Of a stretch of 64,000 nt of DNA, positions 48,501 to 62,840 are shown in pieces (the stretch's first letter is position 1; every line of letters begins with the position of its first letter). The notes beneath the pieces are model-generated. The model was not told the DNA's origin, searched no databases, and saw only the letters and a program-made list of their open reading frames with translations. This stretch comes from Hepsetus odoe (lineage: Eukaryota; Chordata; Actinopteri; Characiformes; Hepsetidae): contig CM029370.1 of NCBI GenBank assembly GCA_017165825.1, positions 14,323,920 through 14,387,919 of the forward strand, given 5' to 3'. A program made the translations under genes and the position numbers.

Positions 48501-50890
48501 AGGATTGACCAGGTCCAAAAGAGGCTATGGCTCTTAGCACATTTAGAGGAATGTTTACAAAGATCTGGTGGGACTGGTGCTGGGGAGCATACTGGTGTTG
48601 GGGAGTTTAAGGGGAATAGACAAGGTATATAAAAATGATAATACCCCATCACTTAGCTCATCCATTGAATACCAATACCCTTTTCCCACTGATCCATCTG
48701 TCCCCTTGGCTCCTGAGCTTTCCTGTGAGGCACCTACCCATCACAACCTTTAAAGTGTTGTACCAGCTGTTGGTCGAGCCATTAAACACTTCACTTACCC
48801 AACTCTGCTGAAGGAGAGGAAAAGAGAGAAAAAGTAGGAGATGTATGGAAGAGACAATGATTGCAGAGAAACCCTCTGATCTTTATTTTTTTACACTGTC
48901 CTTTTGCCTTTCCATTCAGTGAAAGGCATACATGTCAGTGGTGAACTTTGACAGGAAATCCCAACAGCGCAGCGAGATCTAACAATGGTTCACCTACTCA
49001 GATTTGCTTAGTTGCAGATATTTGATCTATAACCCCTGCTGGAGGTCACAACTATCTACTGCGATAGTATCAAGTCGCCCATGATGTATTGTCTCAGTTA
49101 CAGGTGTGCATCAAGCTCTGAGGTCAAGTATTCTTATTCCCATTTTTACAGTGGTTTAGCATGTGATAAACCCATTCATGGTTTTGTCCTGCTTCTACAT
49201 TAGGACCATCAAAGTGTCAAAGATCTGCTGGAATTTTATGGCTCTTCAACTCCCAGCCTAATGGATAGAATAGTCACATTTCCTGCCTTTAATGTGGTCT
49301 CTGTGTCACCAGGAGAACTTTTTAGCAGAGCATATAAAGACACACACACAATCTCAATGACCAAGGCCTTGGTTGCAGAGGACTGGTAATGAGTGTGTTG
49401 AAGTGAACATTGCTGATCCCTTTTCAGACAGAACAAGAAACCCCATTTGCTTGCTAATGAGATAGACTCCACTTGACTGCATGAGGAACTGCTTTTGGAG
49501 TTCACTTTGGGCACACTTCAGGCACAGCACGTTCCTCCTCAGTTCCCATTTATTCTTCATCTTCCTCCCACAGTCTTTCCTAAGATTTTGCTTTAGGTCT
49601 TACTCAGCCATTCTGTTTCTCTTTTTCCCTTTCTTGTTCTTCATCAACACACACTCTCTTCTTCCTCTTAAGAGGGAACTTTGATGTGTCCCTATTGTGC
49701 AGCAGAGCCGTTTATGAGTGAGTGAGTTTTCTGTCTGTCTCTGAGTGATTCTCCCTGCAGATGAGACCCAGAGACCTGGCTTAAATCCTGTGGTCCAGCC
49801 TCAGCGTTCTACTAAATCACCCATCACGATGACATTGTTACGGGCGACTGCAGTGCACCATATAAATCAACTGTGATATGAAAACGAGGGCGTGCGGGGG
49901 GTTGGGGGTGAAGAGAGGTAGAAGGAAAGGTTAGGGAAATGAGGAAAGAGTAGAAATTAAGAAATACTGGCTGTTCTCTCAAGTACAATAGACATTCATA
50001 GACCTTCAAACATGCACTTTAAGATTGGAATATTAGACAATACTTAAGTAAAGGAAGGAGAAGGAAAATTGTAATGTGGCAAACAATGAATTAAAATACC
50101 AGCACTGTCAGCCACTGTTATGCAAATAAGTTCAAGCTATTGGACATTTTCCTGCATTGCTAGTTTTCATTGTTAGTCACTTTTGTTCAAATTATTCATT
50201 TATAATTATGGAGATGAGTAATGGGCTGGAAAATAAAATGTTCATCTTCAAGGTCCTGAGAGCCTGACCAGTCATACACAATTACTTTTACAGTGGATGT
50301 CAGCAGGGCAGGGAAGAAAATATAACATAGGCAATGTGATTCTGAAGGTTTATTCATTTATAACTCTAGTCCAAGGCTAGGGTGTATATTTACCCTTGCA
50401 CACTGGATGGGTAGGATAGCACTCATTCACCCCAGCAAAAACCAAGCCAACATGAGCAGCTGTTAACTGACCTAAAACTGGATTGGTGGTTAGCATCATC
50501 CTCCAAGCATCTTGAGCTGACCAGTGATGTTCCATTACAGGCAACCTGAAAAGGTGCAGTTCCCATTACTAGGAGTAAGCACAAGCCAGTTTTCACCCTC
50601 CCAGCTTATTAGCATTGTGTGACTGGAAGACTTTACTATAACATAAAACTCACCGTAACAAAAATTGTGGGAGAATCTAATAAAAAATACAATAAACAAT
50701 GAATACAGTGCTAAACAGGGCCTAATATGCTTAGAAAATAAAATGTGATTATCTCCACAGTATGGTTAGAAATACGTTGCGTTTCACAATGAGACATATT
50801 TTATCATGATAATAAACATCAGATTGCCCAGTCCAAATTTTAGAAAACTAGCTGTAATTAAGTTTTGAAGTGGAGTGAAAATGACTATTT
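45568..50890. other. Intergenic sequence without recognised genes
   Basis: Short open frames (for example near 45840-46235 and 46350-46694) show no match to families I know and no splice-supported continuation. The sequence is of mixed complexity. Part of it (47560-47700) looks like possible conserved regulatory DNA. A short AT run is at 47998-48010. Confidence 0.6.
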
Positions 50891-50892
50891 GT

Positions 50893-51110
50893 CATTGTGA
50901 AGACACCACAGCACAAAATGAACCACAATGACACCCTTCTCTGCATTTAACCCATACACACAGTGTAGCAGTGAGATCCAACACCCTGGGAGCAGTGCTT
51001 GCTCAAGGGTCCCTCAGGAGAACCTACTGATTTGGAAGCTGAACCCACAACCTTCCGATCACGGAGCGTATGTCATAACCACTAGGTCACCACTGACGGT
51101 AGCATTTCTC
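50893..51110 (-). mobile_element. tRNA-derived SINE, family A, diverged
   Basis: On the minus strand: GGTGACCTAGTGGTTATGAC head, GGGTTCAGCTTCC in place of the B box, a shortened middle, and a tail with GTGTATGGGTTAAATGCAGA ending GACAAATAGTCA. Many differences from the other copies indicate an older insertion. Confidence 0.83.
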
Positions 51111-51694
51111 GATTGGTTACAAGATAAGGTCCATGTTTTATAAGGGCGTTAAGTATTAAAATCTATTTGTTGCACTCGGATGCTGTGATTCAGCTCATGG
51201 AGTAGTGAGGAAATATCTGTAAATTCTATATGACTGTGCTGACAGCAGCTAATCTAAAGGTGAGTTACATTAAGACCGACCAGCAGGCACACTCTTGCTG
51301 ATTACTTCACAGCATGTATTCTCTTCCTTGGCTTCTCTGACACACACCACCACACATACAATTGCACACGAGCACTGACAGGGTTCAGGCTGGTGTTTAT
51401 GAGTGGACAGAGGCTCCTGGGTGTGGTGACTTTGACTGGGCCCACTCTACTTCACTGAGGTAATGCCTAAGTAGACTCTGACCAAAGCCAAATGGCTCCC
51501 TACTGGACATGCAGTGCATTATTTGGATGTAGAAGCCATTATTTCATGGATTATGCAGAGCACTATATACGGAACTGACTCACACATGGATTACTCAAAC
51601 ACACATGACTGTCCCCTCTCTCCAGGCTAGTTAAACACATCTGGAGCAGAAAGTTGTAGAGTGACCGTTCAGTTAGATTTTAAAATGGGCCTGG

Positions 51695-51698
<4 letters not shown>

Positions 51699-51742
<44 letters not shown>
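51699..51742. repeat. (GA)n microsatellite
   Basis: About 44 bases of perfect GA repeat. Confidence 0.95.
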
Positions 51743-51745
<3 letters not shown>

Positions 51746-53394
51746 AAAATTTGGTAATTTTTTTGGAAAAAATAAACAGTATTTCACTGTTTTCTCCACT
51801 TGCCATGTTTCAGCCTCTTTTCCTGTGATGATACTAGGGGTATTTCTGGACCTTCATGGATGATCTTTCCATCCTTTGTCGTTTTGGGGTCTGTCTGTTC
51901 TTGCAACAGAAACATATTCTGTTAGACTGTGAATTTGTGCAAGACTCTTTAGAGATGGTTTTTTAACCTTTTCCTGTCTGATTAGCATCAATAACTTTTT
52001 CTGAGATCCTCAGAAAGCTCCTATGTTTATGGCATGATACACTTCCACAGACATGTTTGAAAATACCATTCTTTGATAGATCCTTGTTCTTAAATTAAAA
52101 CAGTGCATCCACTCACACCTGATTGACAACACATTGGTTGAAAAAACCTGAATCTAATTTCACCTTCAAATTTCTTATTAATTCTGGAAGGTTCACATAC
52201 ATTTGACACTCACAGACACATAATATTGGATTATTTTCCACAATAAATAAATGATCAAGTATGATCTTTTCCTTTCAATTGCTTAATTTGGTTCTCTTTA
52301 TCTGCTTTTTGGACTTTTGTGAAAATCGGATGACATTTAAGGACATATATTTGCAGAAATACAGAGCAGTTTAAAGGGTGCACAAACTTTCAAATAGTTT
52401 CCTGCTTTCATCGTGCATTCTAGCCAGATGGGCGCACTGTAACTGCATCTGGCCTCCCCATGTTCCATCCATCCTTGGCCCACAGAATCTGTCATAAAAA
52501 ACGGTTAATCTGTTCAGTGTCTTCTCAGGATTTCACTGTGGGATTTAATGAAACTGTTCTGACCACTTTAACTCAAGTGATTTGCTCTTTATGCTTGTGT
52601 AATCTCATTTATAGCCTTTCATCAGGACAGCTATTTACAGAGCGAAACACTTTAATTGTGTTCGTGTTTGTTCAATCTCTGCAAAGTTAAGGTGGGCCAC
52701 ATTTGTTAAGTCACTCAGACATGATTTTTACAGGAACATTTCCACTTTCTGTTTTGTAGGCCTTACTCTCAGTAATGGAGATGTCGGGTGACAAGACTGG
52801 CCTTCACATTAGCCTGCGCCTTGTTAAGGGGATGGGGACACTCAAAAAACAGGCAAAGATAAATTGGTCATTTAAAAAAATAGAATCTTTAGGATGCTGG
52901 CTAGGAGTAAAATTAAAATTTGCTCAGAGTAAGGACAGGCACCAGTGGATGGTATCATAGTTCATAGTTTGTCATTTACACACTGTGAAAAATAAGACAG
53001 AAAGAACAAGAAAACAGCAATTTACAGTTCCACAGGTAAGAAATTGGATATTCCATACACAGTTCACTGGGGTAGCTGAAGTGGGTGCTTTCTTTTCTTT
53101 TCAGTCAGTGCTTAAGGCCGTTTGATTTACCTGAACCACAAATTTCTGGAAAACATTACAGTGGAGCTGCATTGTTTCAGTGAAGGAAAAAGGTTTATAT
53201 GAATGAAAAGCAGAGAGAAAATAACTGAAGGGCCGGAGATTTTTATAAAGGCTATACTGCAAAAACAAACTAGAGCTAAAAAATTTGAGGAGTGGACTTG
53301 TGCATTTGTGCAATTGTCTAAGTGAGAGAGCAAAGCAAAGTGAGAGTTGTCTTATTAAATGATGAAGTATTTGCAACTGAATGCTGCAAACTGC
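51743..53394. other. Intergenic sequence without recognised genes
   Basis: AT-rich unique sequence. The short open frames lack recognisable protein motifs. Confidence 0.55.
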
Positions 53395-53516
53395 CTGCGA
53401 TGGGCTGGCGACCTGTCCAGGGTGCGTCCCCCGTCCTCGCCCTGTGTGCGCTGGCTTGGACACCAGCACTCCCCCGCAACCCCGTTTGACACAAGCGGCA
53501 GAAAATGGATGGATGC
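53395..53516 (+). mobile_element. 3' end of a family C-like SINE
   Basis: The fragment has GCGATGGGCTGGCGACCTGT, CCAGGGTGCGTCCCCCGTCC and a tail GCGGCAGAAAATGGATGGAT. The tRNA head is missing. The same tail, on the opposite strand, forms part of the composite copy at 58050-58300. Confidence 0.82.
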
Positions 53517-56500
53517 TGCAAACTGAGGCTGATGAGCAGTAAAACATTCTTCTTGAGGGAATACAATGAAAGTCATTCCCCCAATTCTACAGCGTGTTGG
53601 TAGTAAGTGTTCAGTATGAGCGCCTTACAAGAAACACATGGTAAATTAAGAGTAATGGGAAAAACAGCAGTGCATTAGTGTGTGATTTGAGGCTCAAACT
53701 AAATTTAGGGCGGCTGTCCAGGTGTGAGTCTCCCTTGGCCGCACATCCCCCCTGAGAGCTGCTATTAAACAAGCTGATTCAGTCTTTGCACGGAAAGTGG
53801 AGACTGGAAACCAGGATTAATTCAGAATAGAACATCATGAGCCAAAAAGGGAGAAGATGGGAGAAAAGAAAAAAGGGACTTTTGCAATACAGGGAGTTCT
53901 GGGGGTGGGATGGAGGGGTATAGGGGGTGGTGTACAGTACTAACCTGTCACATTTAATAAATACACCCTTTCCAAAAGCTATGGCCCAGTTCTCCCTCCT
54001 AGGGTCCACAGCTAGACTTGCAGTGGCAAGAGTTTATAGAGCAGCTGCAAAGGCACTTATGCTCAATTAAACAGATGCACACATTTGTTTGTATTGCTGT
54101 GTTAGTGAGTACTTCCATCAACTCATGAAGCTGACTATTGCTTCACACCTTTTTTTCTTTTTAACCTGTTTTTTTCAAAACATTGAATAGTCAACAATAA
54201 TGATAATAATAATAGTACTTCTAATAATAATTTAATTTCAGCAAAAATTCAGTCGTTTTACTAGATGATGTGAAGACATTTGGTCTACACAAAGTGCTAA
54301 AAGCCACTCTCTCACACACGTATACACTGACATGCACAGACACACACATTAAATATATAGATGTCTGTTCTTTCTTAGACAAACACTCAAAAACATTACA
54401 TTCTTTCAATCCTGATGAAAATCATGCCTTTAGAAAACGCAATAGTTACACAAACTTGGAACATTCTCTACTTCACTAAAGCCTTCCATGTGTGTACACT
54501 TCACAATATCACATATTGCTTTGCAGGTGACCACATGGGTGTACATAGTGCAGCTGTGAATTTGTAATCCGATGCAAACATGGAAATATTCTCAAAATAC
54601 CATCAGTCAGGGAAAACAGGCTTTATAAAATCTTCTAAAGCACTAGGATCAAACACAAAATCATTTGCAGCAAAAGAAGACAAGCGAGTACTTTTTATCA
54701 TAACACATCCCACTCCTTTCAGAAATACTGATAACATCTATTTTTCTGGCAACTCACTGACACTGCATGCTTGGTTGGTGTTGTATTCAACCTTACAGAT
54801 CAGAATCACATAAATGAAGCTGAAATAAATAACTCTTAGCAGTAACTAAGCTCTGCATAGCCCTACTTTAGGAAATCAGCATTGGTGCTAATGCTCAAGT
54901 AGCACAATTCAGTCAAAGTAAAGAAATAGAAAAAATCTTGTTGCTGAAAAAACAAAGGACTTTATAAGCCCAGAATGGAAAAGTGTAAGCAGCATTTAAT
55001 TAGTTGACTTAAAATCCTAACAAAAAGAATGCTATAAAGTGGTTACTTTGGCTTAGAACTTGTTTTGTGGCGTGTCTGCTTCTAGTCCTTGGTTTTGGAC
55101 TTGACATGCACATGAAACCCCACATGATAACATAATGTTATTATTGCACCAGTCTCAGTGAAGCTCACATGGATCTGTTTAATTTGCTGCTAGAAATGAC
55201 AGATTCAAAACAAAAGCTTTATGGCTAAACAATAAAAGGCCCCTGTAAAGCTGAGCTGTGAGTTCCATGTTGTGGTGTAGGAGGCTAATTTTAGGGGCTG
55301 TGGTTGGGTTGACTTTCCCGGCTCAAGCCATTCCCAGAGCTGCATCCTAATGCGTGAGAATAAACCCATTGTGCTGGTTCTGCATGTGTTTTCATATAAG
55401 GGTTGTTCAGACAGAAGACACAGAAACACAGATATGCACAGTTTTCTGATGCTGACGGCATTTCCTCACAGTAGAGCTGGGAGCCCATCTGTGTGGTTAT
55501 TTATGTTCCACAGCAGAGAGTTGGGTGAGCGTTTAGGGAGCATGAGCAGGACGTTATGATATGTTTCCTCTCTCTGGGCCTGGAGAAAAAACTGATCATG
55601 AGTTGCACATTGAAAGCCTGTTAAAAGCTATGGCTGCAGCCTAACACATCACCTCTTGATGGCAGCCGTACTCCATGACACAGTCCTTAAACAAATGACA
55701 GTTATGCACATAAACACACAAAGTACTCCCATATGTAACCATGCAGAGTGCATCTTTCATCCTTCTAAACTGAACAAGTATTATTTTTCTGTTAATCTTA
55801 ATCTATTAATACTAGTCAGTCAGTATGAACATCCCTTCCTTTAAAATCAACTTTCTTTAATTTCTGGTCAATTTTATAACTTTAAGTTCTGTTTATGGTT
55901 TATGTAGGTGCTCAAAAGCGGTTAGAGTAGTAAAAGTAGTAGAAATAAGTAGTAGAAACGAATAATATCATGTTTCACCTCTCCCTCCCACCAACCTCAC
56001 TGGTCTTTCAATTTTATTTTTAGTTTGCTGATTTATGGTATTTCTTTCTTTCTTTCTTTCTTTCTGTTCATAGAATTACTTGTTTTAAGCTACTGCACAG
56101 TCTCAGAAGCAACTCGGGGTTACATTTCATAGCATGCTGTATGTCTTAAACTGTGTATGAACAAATAATCCTCGTCAATCTTTTAAAAAGTTTACACAAC
56201 AAAGTAAATTTAGTATTAATACAAAAAGGTGGAGCGTTTTGACATTTTAACAGAAGAAACGATTTGGATTATTTTATATATTCTACAAATGAATTTTCTT
56301 CATAATAGTTCAACATCAAAGAGACACTTAAGTAGCATTTTGTAGATCACTGAGAGAGATGAAACCCACACAAGCAGGAGCTTACAACCAGTAAAGTCAA
56401 TTAAATAAGTTATTACCTATAATCAGAAATAATACTCACATTATTTACTTAATGATTCAGAGGAAAAGTAGAAATCCCTCATTTATTAAAAAAAAAGATC

Positions 56501-57108
56501 ACTCTACTCTATTTACTCCGTTATGATACAAAGTCAACTTAAAAAAATAAAAAGTAGTTATTCGAAGGACATTTCTATCAACAGTTTCTGTTCACAGGCA
56601 AATGAATCTCGACTTATTGATGTAACAAGCTGTAACAAGCCTGTTTTGAAAATGCAAGGGGGAAATTAGAGTATTAAAATGTAAGAAATAAGAGTAAACA
56701 TTTATCAGGAAAATACATGAAATCTGAGGTACATATCGTGCTTGAACCCCACACTGCTTGAGTGCTCAAAAGGCTTATGGGGAGCAAACACCCTGGATTG
56801 TCATTCCATTGCAGGGAATAAATGGGGCTTTATTCCAATTTTTTTTCATCAATTCATCACAGGTTTCACATGAAATGTAGAGCTGCTGTGTCCCAATAGT
56901 GCAGAAAAAAACAAGGCTCTCTTCAGACAGTGATAATTTTAATTTTGAGCACATGAGCATTTCTCTATAACTGTAGCAAATACTCTACATTCACTAAATA
57001 AAAAAATAGCAAAAACACACTTTTCTCTGTGTAAACCAATTGAATGTCAAATGGCCCCAGACTTCATAACAATAAATTTTTTTTTATTTTAGATGCATAC
57101 ATGACCAG
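53517..57108. other. Intergenic sequence without recognised genes
   Basis: Mixed unique sequence with a (TTTC)n tract at 56041-56065. I see no coding exon with flanking splice sites and protein similarity. Confidence 0.55.
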
Positions 57109-57125
57109 AAAAAAAAAAAAAAAAA

Positions 57126-57165
<40 letters not shown>
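57109..57165. repeat. Poly-A and (CA)n microsatellite
   Basis: An A run of 17 (57109-57125) is followed by about 38 bases of CA repeat that abuts a SINE head. Confidence 0.93.
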
Positions 57166-57169
<4 letters not shown>

Positions 57170-57373
57170 CAGTGGCCTAGTGGTTAGGAAGTTGTCCCCA
57201 GAATCTAGGTGGCCTTGAGGTGCCCTTGAGCAAGGTATCGTCCCTGCCACTGCTCCCCGGGCGCCTTCAATAGCTGCCCCCTGCTATACATGTTTGTGTG
57301 TGGGTTAAATGCAGAGGTGTAATTTTGTTGTGGTTCGCTGTGTACTCACAATGACAAGAATTTTCACTTCTCA
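57166..57373 (+). mobile_element. tRNA-derived SINE, family A
   Basis: Head GAGCAGTGGCCTAGTGGTTA, then GCCCTTGAGCAAGGTATCGT, AATAGCTGCCCCCTGCTATA and tail AATGACAAGAATTTTCACT. The B-box region carries a deletion compared with the copy at 31192. Microsatellites flank it on both sides. Confidence 0.88.
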
Positions 57374-57378
57374 CACAT

Positions 57379-57411
<33 letters not shown>

Positions 57412-57427
57412 CACACACGCACACACA
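57374..57427. repeat. (CA)n microsatellite
   Basis: About 50 bases of interrupted CA repeat directly after the SINE tail. Confidence 0.93.
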
Positions 57428-58049
57428 ATTTACTAATTTAATACTTTCCTTCTTCTTTGTGTCCTTCCGACTCCCATCACCACTCTCAGAACAAAATATA
57501 GCTGAAAAGCACTTCATTACTCTCTTCCACATCCTCTCTCATTCAATTAGATATCTAAACACACACATGCATCCACACATGCACGCACACACGCACACTA
57601 GTAAGTACTGCCTACACTATTTGCAGCAATCAACCGGATGTTTTTCATGTTTCTAGATGACAGGAGAGCTTTCAAACAAATTTGAACATTCTGCTGTTCA
57701 GTCTTTCACCTATTGAGTTATTGAATGTGTCTAATGTCATAACCAGCAGTGCCTGAGGAGCACTTCTGATGTCATTTCCTGGAGCACAATAACAGCACCT
57801 GACTAAACTTGGGAGCTGGCATCTTGAGCAAGTGACTCAAACTGATTACAGAGTGTTTACTTTATAAGATCCTTGGTCTTACCATAGCCAGCAAAAAGGT
57901 CTTCCTGACATAAAGATGTAAGCATTGGAAGTTTGCACTTATGTGCAGGTCTACTGTATGATATTCCATTCACATACTAATTGAATTTAATTGTGCAATT
58001 TGCTCTCATTTGTATTGTTTTAGTTGAGTTTATTTCCATTCACTTTTCA

Positions 58050-58300
58050 CTCCATCCATCCATTTTCTGCCACTTGTCCCAAATGGGGTCGTGGGGGAGT
58101 GCTGGAGTCCAACCCAGCGCACACAGGGTGAAGGACGGGGGACGCACCCTGGACAGGTCGCCAGCTCATCGCAGGGAGGAGTGAGACGGGGATGGCACCT
58201 TGCTCAAGGGTACCTCAGGGCAACCTATTGGGAAGGGGTTCGAACCCCTGATCCTCCAATCATAGGGCCAACGCCCTAACCACCAGGCCACCGCTGCCCG
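58050..58300 (-). mobile_element. Composite SINE: family A head joined to family C-like tail
   Basis: On the minus strand, positions 58300-58185 give a family A head and middle (GGCAGCGGTGGCCTGGTGGT, CTTGAGCAAGGTGCCATCCC). The sequence then passes without a gap into the family C-like tail (GCGATGAGCTGGCGACCTGT to GGCAGAAAATGGATGGATGG). The junction is near 58178-58185. Confidence 0.8.
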
Positions 58301-61300
58301 TTCACTTTTCACTCTTCCTATGTTATCTTTCTTCCAAACCCATGTGACATGCAATCACAGTTTATAAATGTGCTTTTTCCCCAGATTGTTACCTAAACTT
58401 AGTCAAGCTCACTAACTAAGATGCAGCGTGATGGAGAGAGGGTGGATATCCTCCCCACCCAGAGAGCGAAAGCTGATTGTGCTTGTTTGGACGAATGGAA
58501 ACAGATGGCTGTGGTAGCACCAGGGGACTCACAAACTCCTGATGAGAGTTCCACTGATTTTCAAAGGGTGAATGAGAATATGCTACATTAAGGAAGTCTT
58601 CAGGACATGACTGATATATACACAATAGTTGTGGCCATGTTCCATAGTTCAATTCAATAAATACAGGTTGTCAAGCTCTTACCTTGTAATCATCACATCA
58701 AAGATTATTCTTCCTGTTGAACCTTGAAAGGTCAGGTGCACCATCTGATCTAGAAACTAACCTCACTTGCATGTATCTTCCACAGTGTAATTTTTCAACA
58801 CGCTAATGCTGGTCACATAAGTAATGGCCTTGAGCATCAGGAGATGTTTGCAGAAAGATTAAATACTGAAAAATTTGGTTGAGATTTGACACATGGGTAT
58901 AAGCACATGGACATGCTCTACTTGCATGTAGGCACGTACACTCTTCACATCTGCAACCCTGAGTCCAAGAGGACAGGGTCCATAAATCCTGTCCTGGTGT
59001 GTGCTCTTTTTTAGCATACCCTTGGGTATAATGGCCCGAAGCACGACGGTTCTCCTCTAACTTCTCCTGCTAAATTAATTTCAGTGCTCAGGCTGCTGAG
59101 CCCAGCTGCCACCAGACTCCCAAAATATTAAAGCCTGCATAGACTAGCACCTCTTACACTCCCTCAACCACACTCATAAACCTGTCTCTTTGATCTCTGC
59201 ACACTCTGCTGTTCTCCAAGTTCAGCCTGAATGTCTTTTGACCACTGATCTGAGATCAGATTTTTCATCTCTGGGGCAAATATGCTGAGCATTATATGGG
59301 AAACATAAAACTGGTTGTAGATCAGTGACATTTCTAAACCCTTCTTCCAGATAGTCAGCATGTTTCCCATACAAACAGCACAGTACCAGACCGCAGCCGT
59401 AAAAACCAGTCTGTAGCTCGACAAATCTAAGGAATATATAACGTTATATGGACATTGTCAAAGAAGAACATGTTTTTTAGTGACTTGAACCATTTCTGTG
59501 ACAGTTTAATGAACGATCTGTAATCGTGATTGGATGATGTTTGTTTTCTACAGCAGTATGCAGGGAATTGCTTCTGGCATATGATATGTACAATCCCATA
59601 TGCTTACACAAGGGTAGCATGAAAACAGATTGTTGTTGTAAGCTAGCTCGATAACTGTGTCATTGCAGTCTGAATAAAACCTTGTATATTTTTGGTTTAG
59701 ACATTTTCTTGATATAATACAAAATAAACTGGAAAAGATTATTTTAAGATTAACTTACTTTAAGTGTTAGGGATGGTTTTCCTTTCTTACTGTAAAATAA
59801 GAAAGAAAACAGTATGTCAGCAAGATAACAACAACAATAATAATAATTCATTCAGTTTTAAATGTTAATATTTATTATATTTTTTCGGTTTGGGGTCTGG
59901 TATGAGTAGTACTTTTAAGGACTAAACATCATGGTTGTGGAGACTGAAAATAAACAAACAAAAAAAACCCTAGTGGCAAACTAACAAACGAGGCTCTGAA
60001 ATGACACATGCAAAGAGCAAGTATCTGCTCAGTGTGGCATATCAGTACACACCCAGTGGCTCCATTGGCCCTTTGGGCAGTGTGAGGAGAGTTTCTGCAT
60101 GACATCCTCTGACCCAGACAAACCCACATTCAGCAGTCACGGTCAGCAGACAAAGTCAGTGGTCACAGCCTGGGTCCATATCAATGCACTCTTTGACTAG
60201 AAAGCTGTGGCCACCGTGGTGGTTATTCTAATAAGGGAGGATTGGGTTTACAGTCTAAGTGGAGACTGGGAGGATTTGGATGTCCAGGTGGTTTTGGATA
60301 AAAGCTGTGGGAAACTACATAGAAAATAGTGTGTGTATTGAATTCTGTTCATTTTTAAGGTTATCTTGACTTTCTTAAAGCTGCACAAGCTTAAGTGAAG
60401 GTTGGCAAAATTATTTCATACTAAACAAGATTGGTAGCACAAAAACAAGGTTTTCAGTAAAATGTCTTATTCAAAATATCAAATTGGATTATATAACGCT
60501 GTTTTTTAAATTGTTTTTGATTGTTATATGTACATATTATTGTATTATTTTGTTATATAATCAAGTTGAAATCACTTTGGAAATGTTTTTGTTATTTTTC
60601 TTCCCAAACTGAATTTTAGAGCTGTCAGTGTCTGGACTTGATGTTCAGTGATGCTTCATCCCTAAGAATCCATTCAGTGAAAACATTGAGAAAGACTGAG
60701 ATGGGTTGAGAGAAAGAGACATGTTGCCTGTGTTTGCATAGCTGCCAAGGAGATGTGTGTTTGTGCATGCGTGTGTCATTAAGATGAATTACTTGTCCGG
60801 CAGGAATATATGTTCAGCTGTGTACTGTGTTTGCATGTCTGTTTTTTGCATGTGTCCACGTGTGTTGGTCTATGTGTGACTGCTGATATCCACAGGACAT
60901 GTGGTTTTTTTAAGGTTCTTTGTGTATTTTAGCACGTATGTGTCTCTGCATATTTGTCTAGCTGCAGAAATGTGTGTCTGCATATATTACATGCTTTCCA
61001 CAGGAATCAAATATAATATATCAACACAGTTATGGGTAAATAAACCCTCATGGTATATTCAGTTGGGAATAATGTTCACCTTTCAGTCAATTTCATTACT
61101 TTTTAAATGTGTGTGGAAATGCCTTACAGACTGTGTCTCAGAAGATCAACATGTTATACACACTTTTATTTCATGCTATTTAGAATAGCAGTTTTCAGAC
61201 TTTTGTGAGTCAAGGCCTCCTTTGCGAGTGGCACATGGCATTGCTTGCTCCAGAAAATAAACAAATAAATAAATAAACAAATCAAATTCGAAGCTCCTAG

Positions 61301-61650
61301 AACCTTGTCCAGTTTGGTTGCTTTCAACGTAGTCATCAGTCATACAAGACGAATGGCATTGTTGCTTGAGAGCAGCTCACAATTTCTAATTCTGTGGCCC
61401 CCTGGAGTCCTTTTGTTTGTTATATCAGCTTATAATGACATGTATAAAAAGTGCCACCTGTTTGGATACCATTAATTAAATATACTTGCCAAGAAAAAGG
61501 TTATGATGAATAAGGGGGAAAGTAGGTGCCAATCTGTAATTGTATAATTTGTGCTGCATAACCAACCTGGTCCCGGATCAGCAGTTAGAAGAATGGTTGG
61601 ATATATATATAGAGAGAGGTCTATTACCCTCATTATAGTTTACTCACTCA
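58301..61650. other. Intergenic sequence without recognised genes
   Basis: Unique sequence, some of it of higher complexity (59930-60240) and so possibly regulatory. No open frame resembles a known protein. Confidence 0.55.
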
Positions 61651-61654
61651 CTAC

Positions 61655-61745
61655 CTTCCTGAGTAGGGTTTGCGGGTGTTTCTGGAGCCTGTCCCATTGC
61701 ACAATGGGCAAAAGGTGGAGAAACACCCTGGAGAGATCACCAGTC
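61655..61745 (-). mobile_element. SINE 3' fragment, family C-like
   Basis: On the minus strand: GACTGGTGATCTCTCCAGGG, TGTTTCTCCACC, then CATTGTGCAATGGGACAGGC. It matches the 3' block of the copies at 36590 and 37315. Confidence 0.65.
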
Positions 61746-62779
61746 TACCCACATGCAGTAATTTCTTTGTTTTAATAAAAGGACAGAGAACCTGTTGGCT
61801 TCAAACATCTATAATAAAAGACAATAGATAGTTGCTCTGGTAGATAGTCTGTATGCTTTAGATTAGGATAAAATATGCTGGAATACTCCTTTAAAAACTC
61901 CTGGAGTAAGGCAAATCATGTTCAGAGCAATGACTGGCACTGTGCCTGAACAAAAACACTGAAGGGTGGAGTGCTGCTTTCTCTGGCTCGGTAAGAAAAG
62001 CAGGAAAATAAAAAGTACAGTAAGGAATACTTTTGCAGCTGCAGAACCCAGCAGTGGCATAGCGGCTTGACCATTCCACTGTAGTCATAATGTGCCAGTT
62101 TTGATGCACAGTTTTCTTTAATGTCTAGTAAGACCAATTGATAATATTATCTTGGAAGAAGTCATAGAGCCTTTGTCCTTAAACACTCTCATGTGATCAA
62201 ATCCAGGCACACACACTCTCCTAGAGATGACGAAATTCATAAAAAACAAATCCTCCTCTTCAATCCCTAATACTTTATTATTACTCCCAGTGACTCTGTC
62301 AGACCAGCTCTGGGACTTCGTCTATTTCCTGTTGCAGAGAGATGAGGAAGATTCAGCCAAAAGTCTTCTCTGCTCTACTGCCTCCGAGAGAGGATTGATT
62401 TCCTCTGTTTTACACTCCAAAAAAGCCATTAACACTCCTCACATGAGCTTGCTTCTTTCCAGTCGCAACTTTAACGCACAACTTTGCATTTAGTTTGATC
62501 GTGACTTTGTGACTTAATGTATTTTACAGCTCTTAGGTTACAATTTATTAAAGCCCTTCCTAACTGTGAGCATCATGGTTTGCTGAGAAAAAAGTAAATA
62601 GTGCTGCTCACTTGAAAATATGTGCAATAGATATAAACACTTAAGATATCTTAATATATGCTTCAAATATATTTAAGGTACCTTCCATACAAATATCTTT
62701 TTTATCTTGAGAGAACATAATTTAATTTGTGCTCAAGGTGCTTTTATCACTTTTATGGCTGATGAAATTATATAAGCCC

Positions 62780-62840
62780 AGCAACATATCCACAGTGAAG
62801 TATGGTGGTGGAAGCATCACGCTATTGGATTGTTTCTTCG
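62780..62840 (+). pseudogene. Tc1-type transposase relic
   Basis: The short stretch GTGAAGTATGGTGGTGGAAG followed by CATCACGCTATTGG encodes VKYGGGSITLL, which resembles the well-conserved VKYGGGSIMLWGCF segment of Tc1-like transposases. Only this fragment remains and the surrounding sequence gives no further match. Confidence 0.6.
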
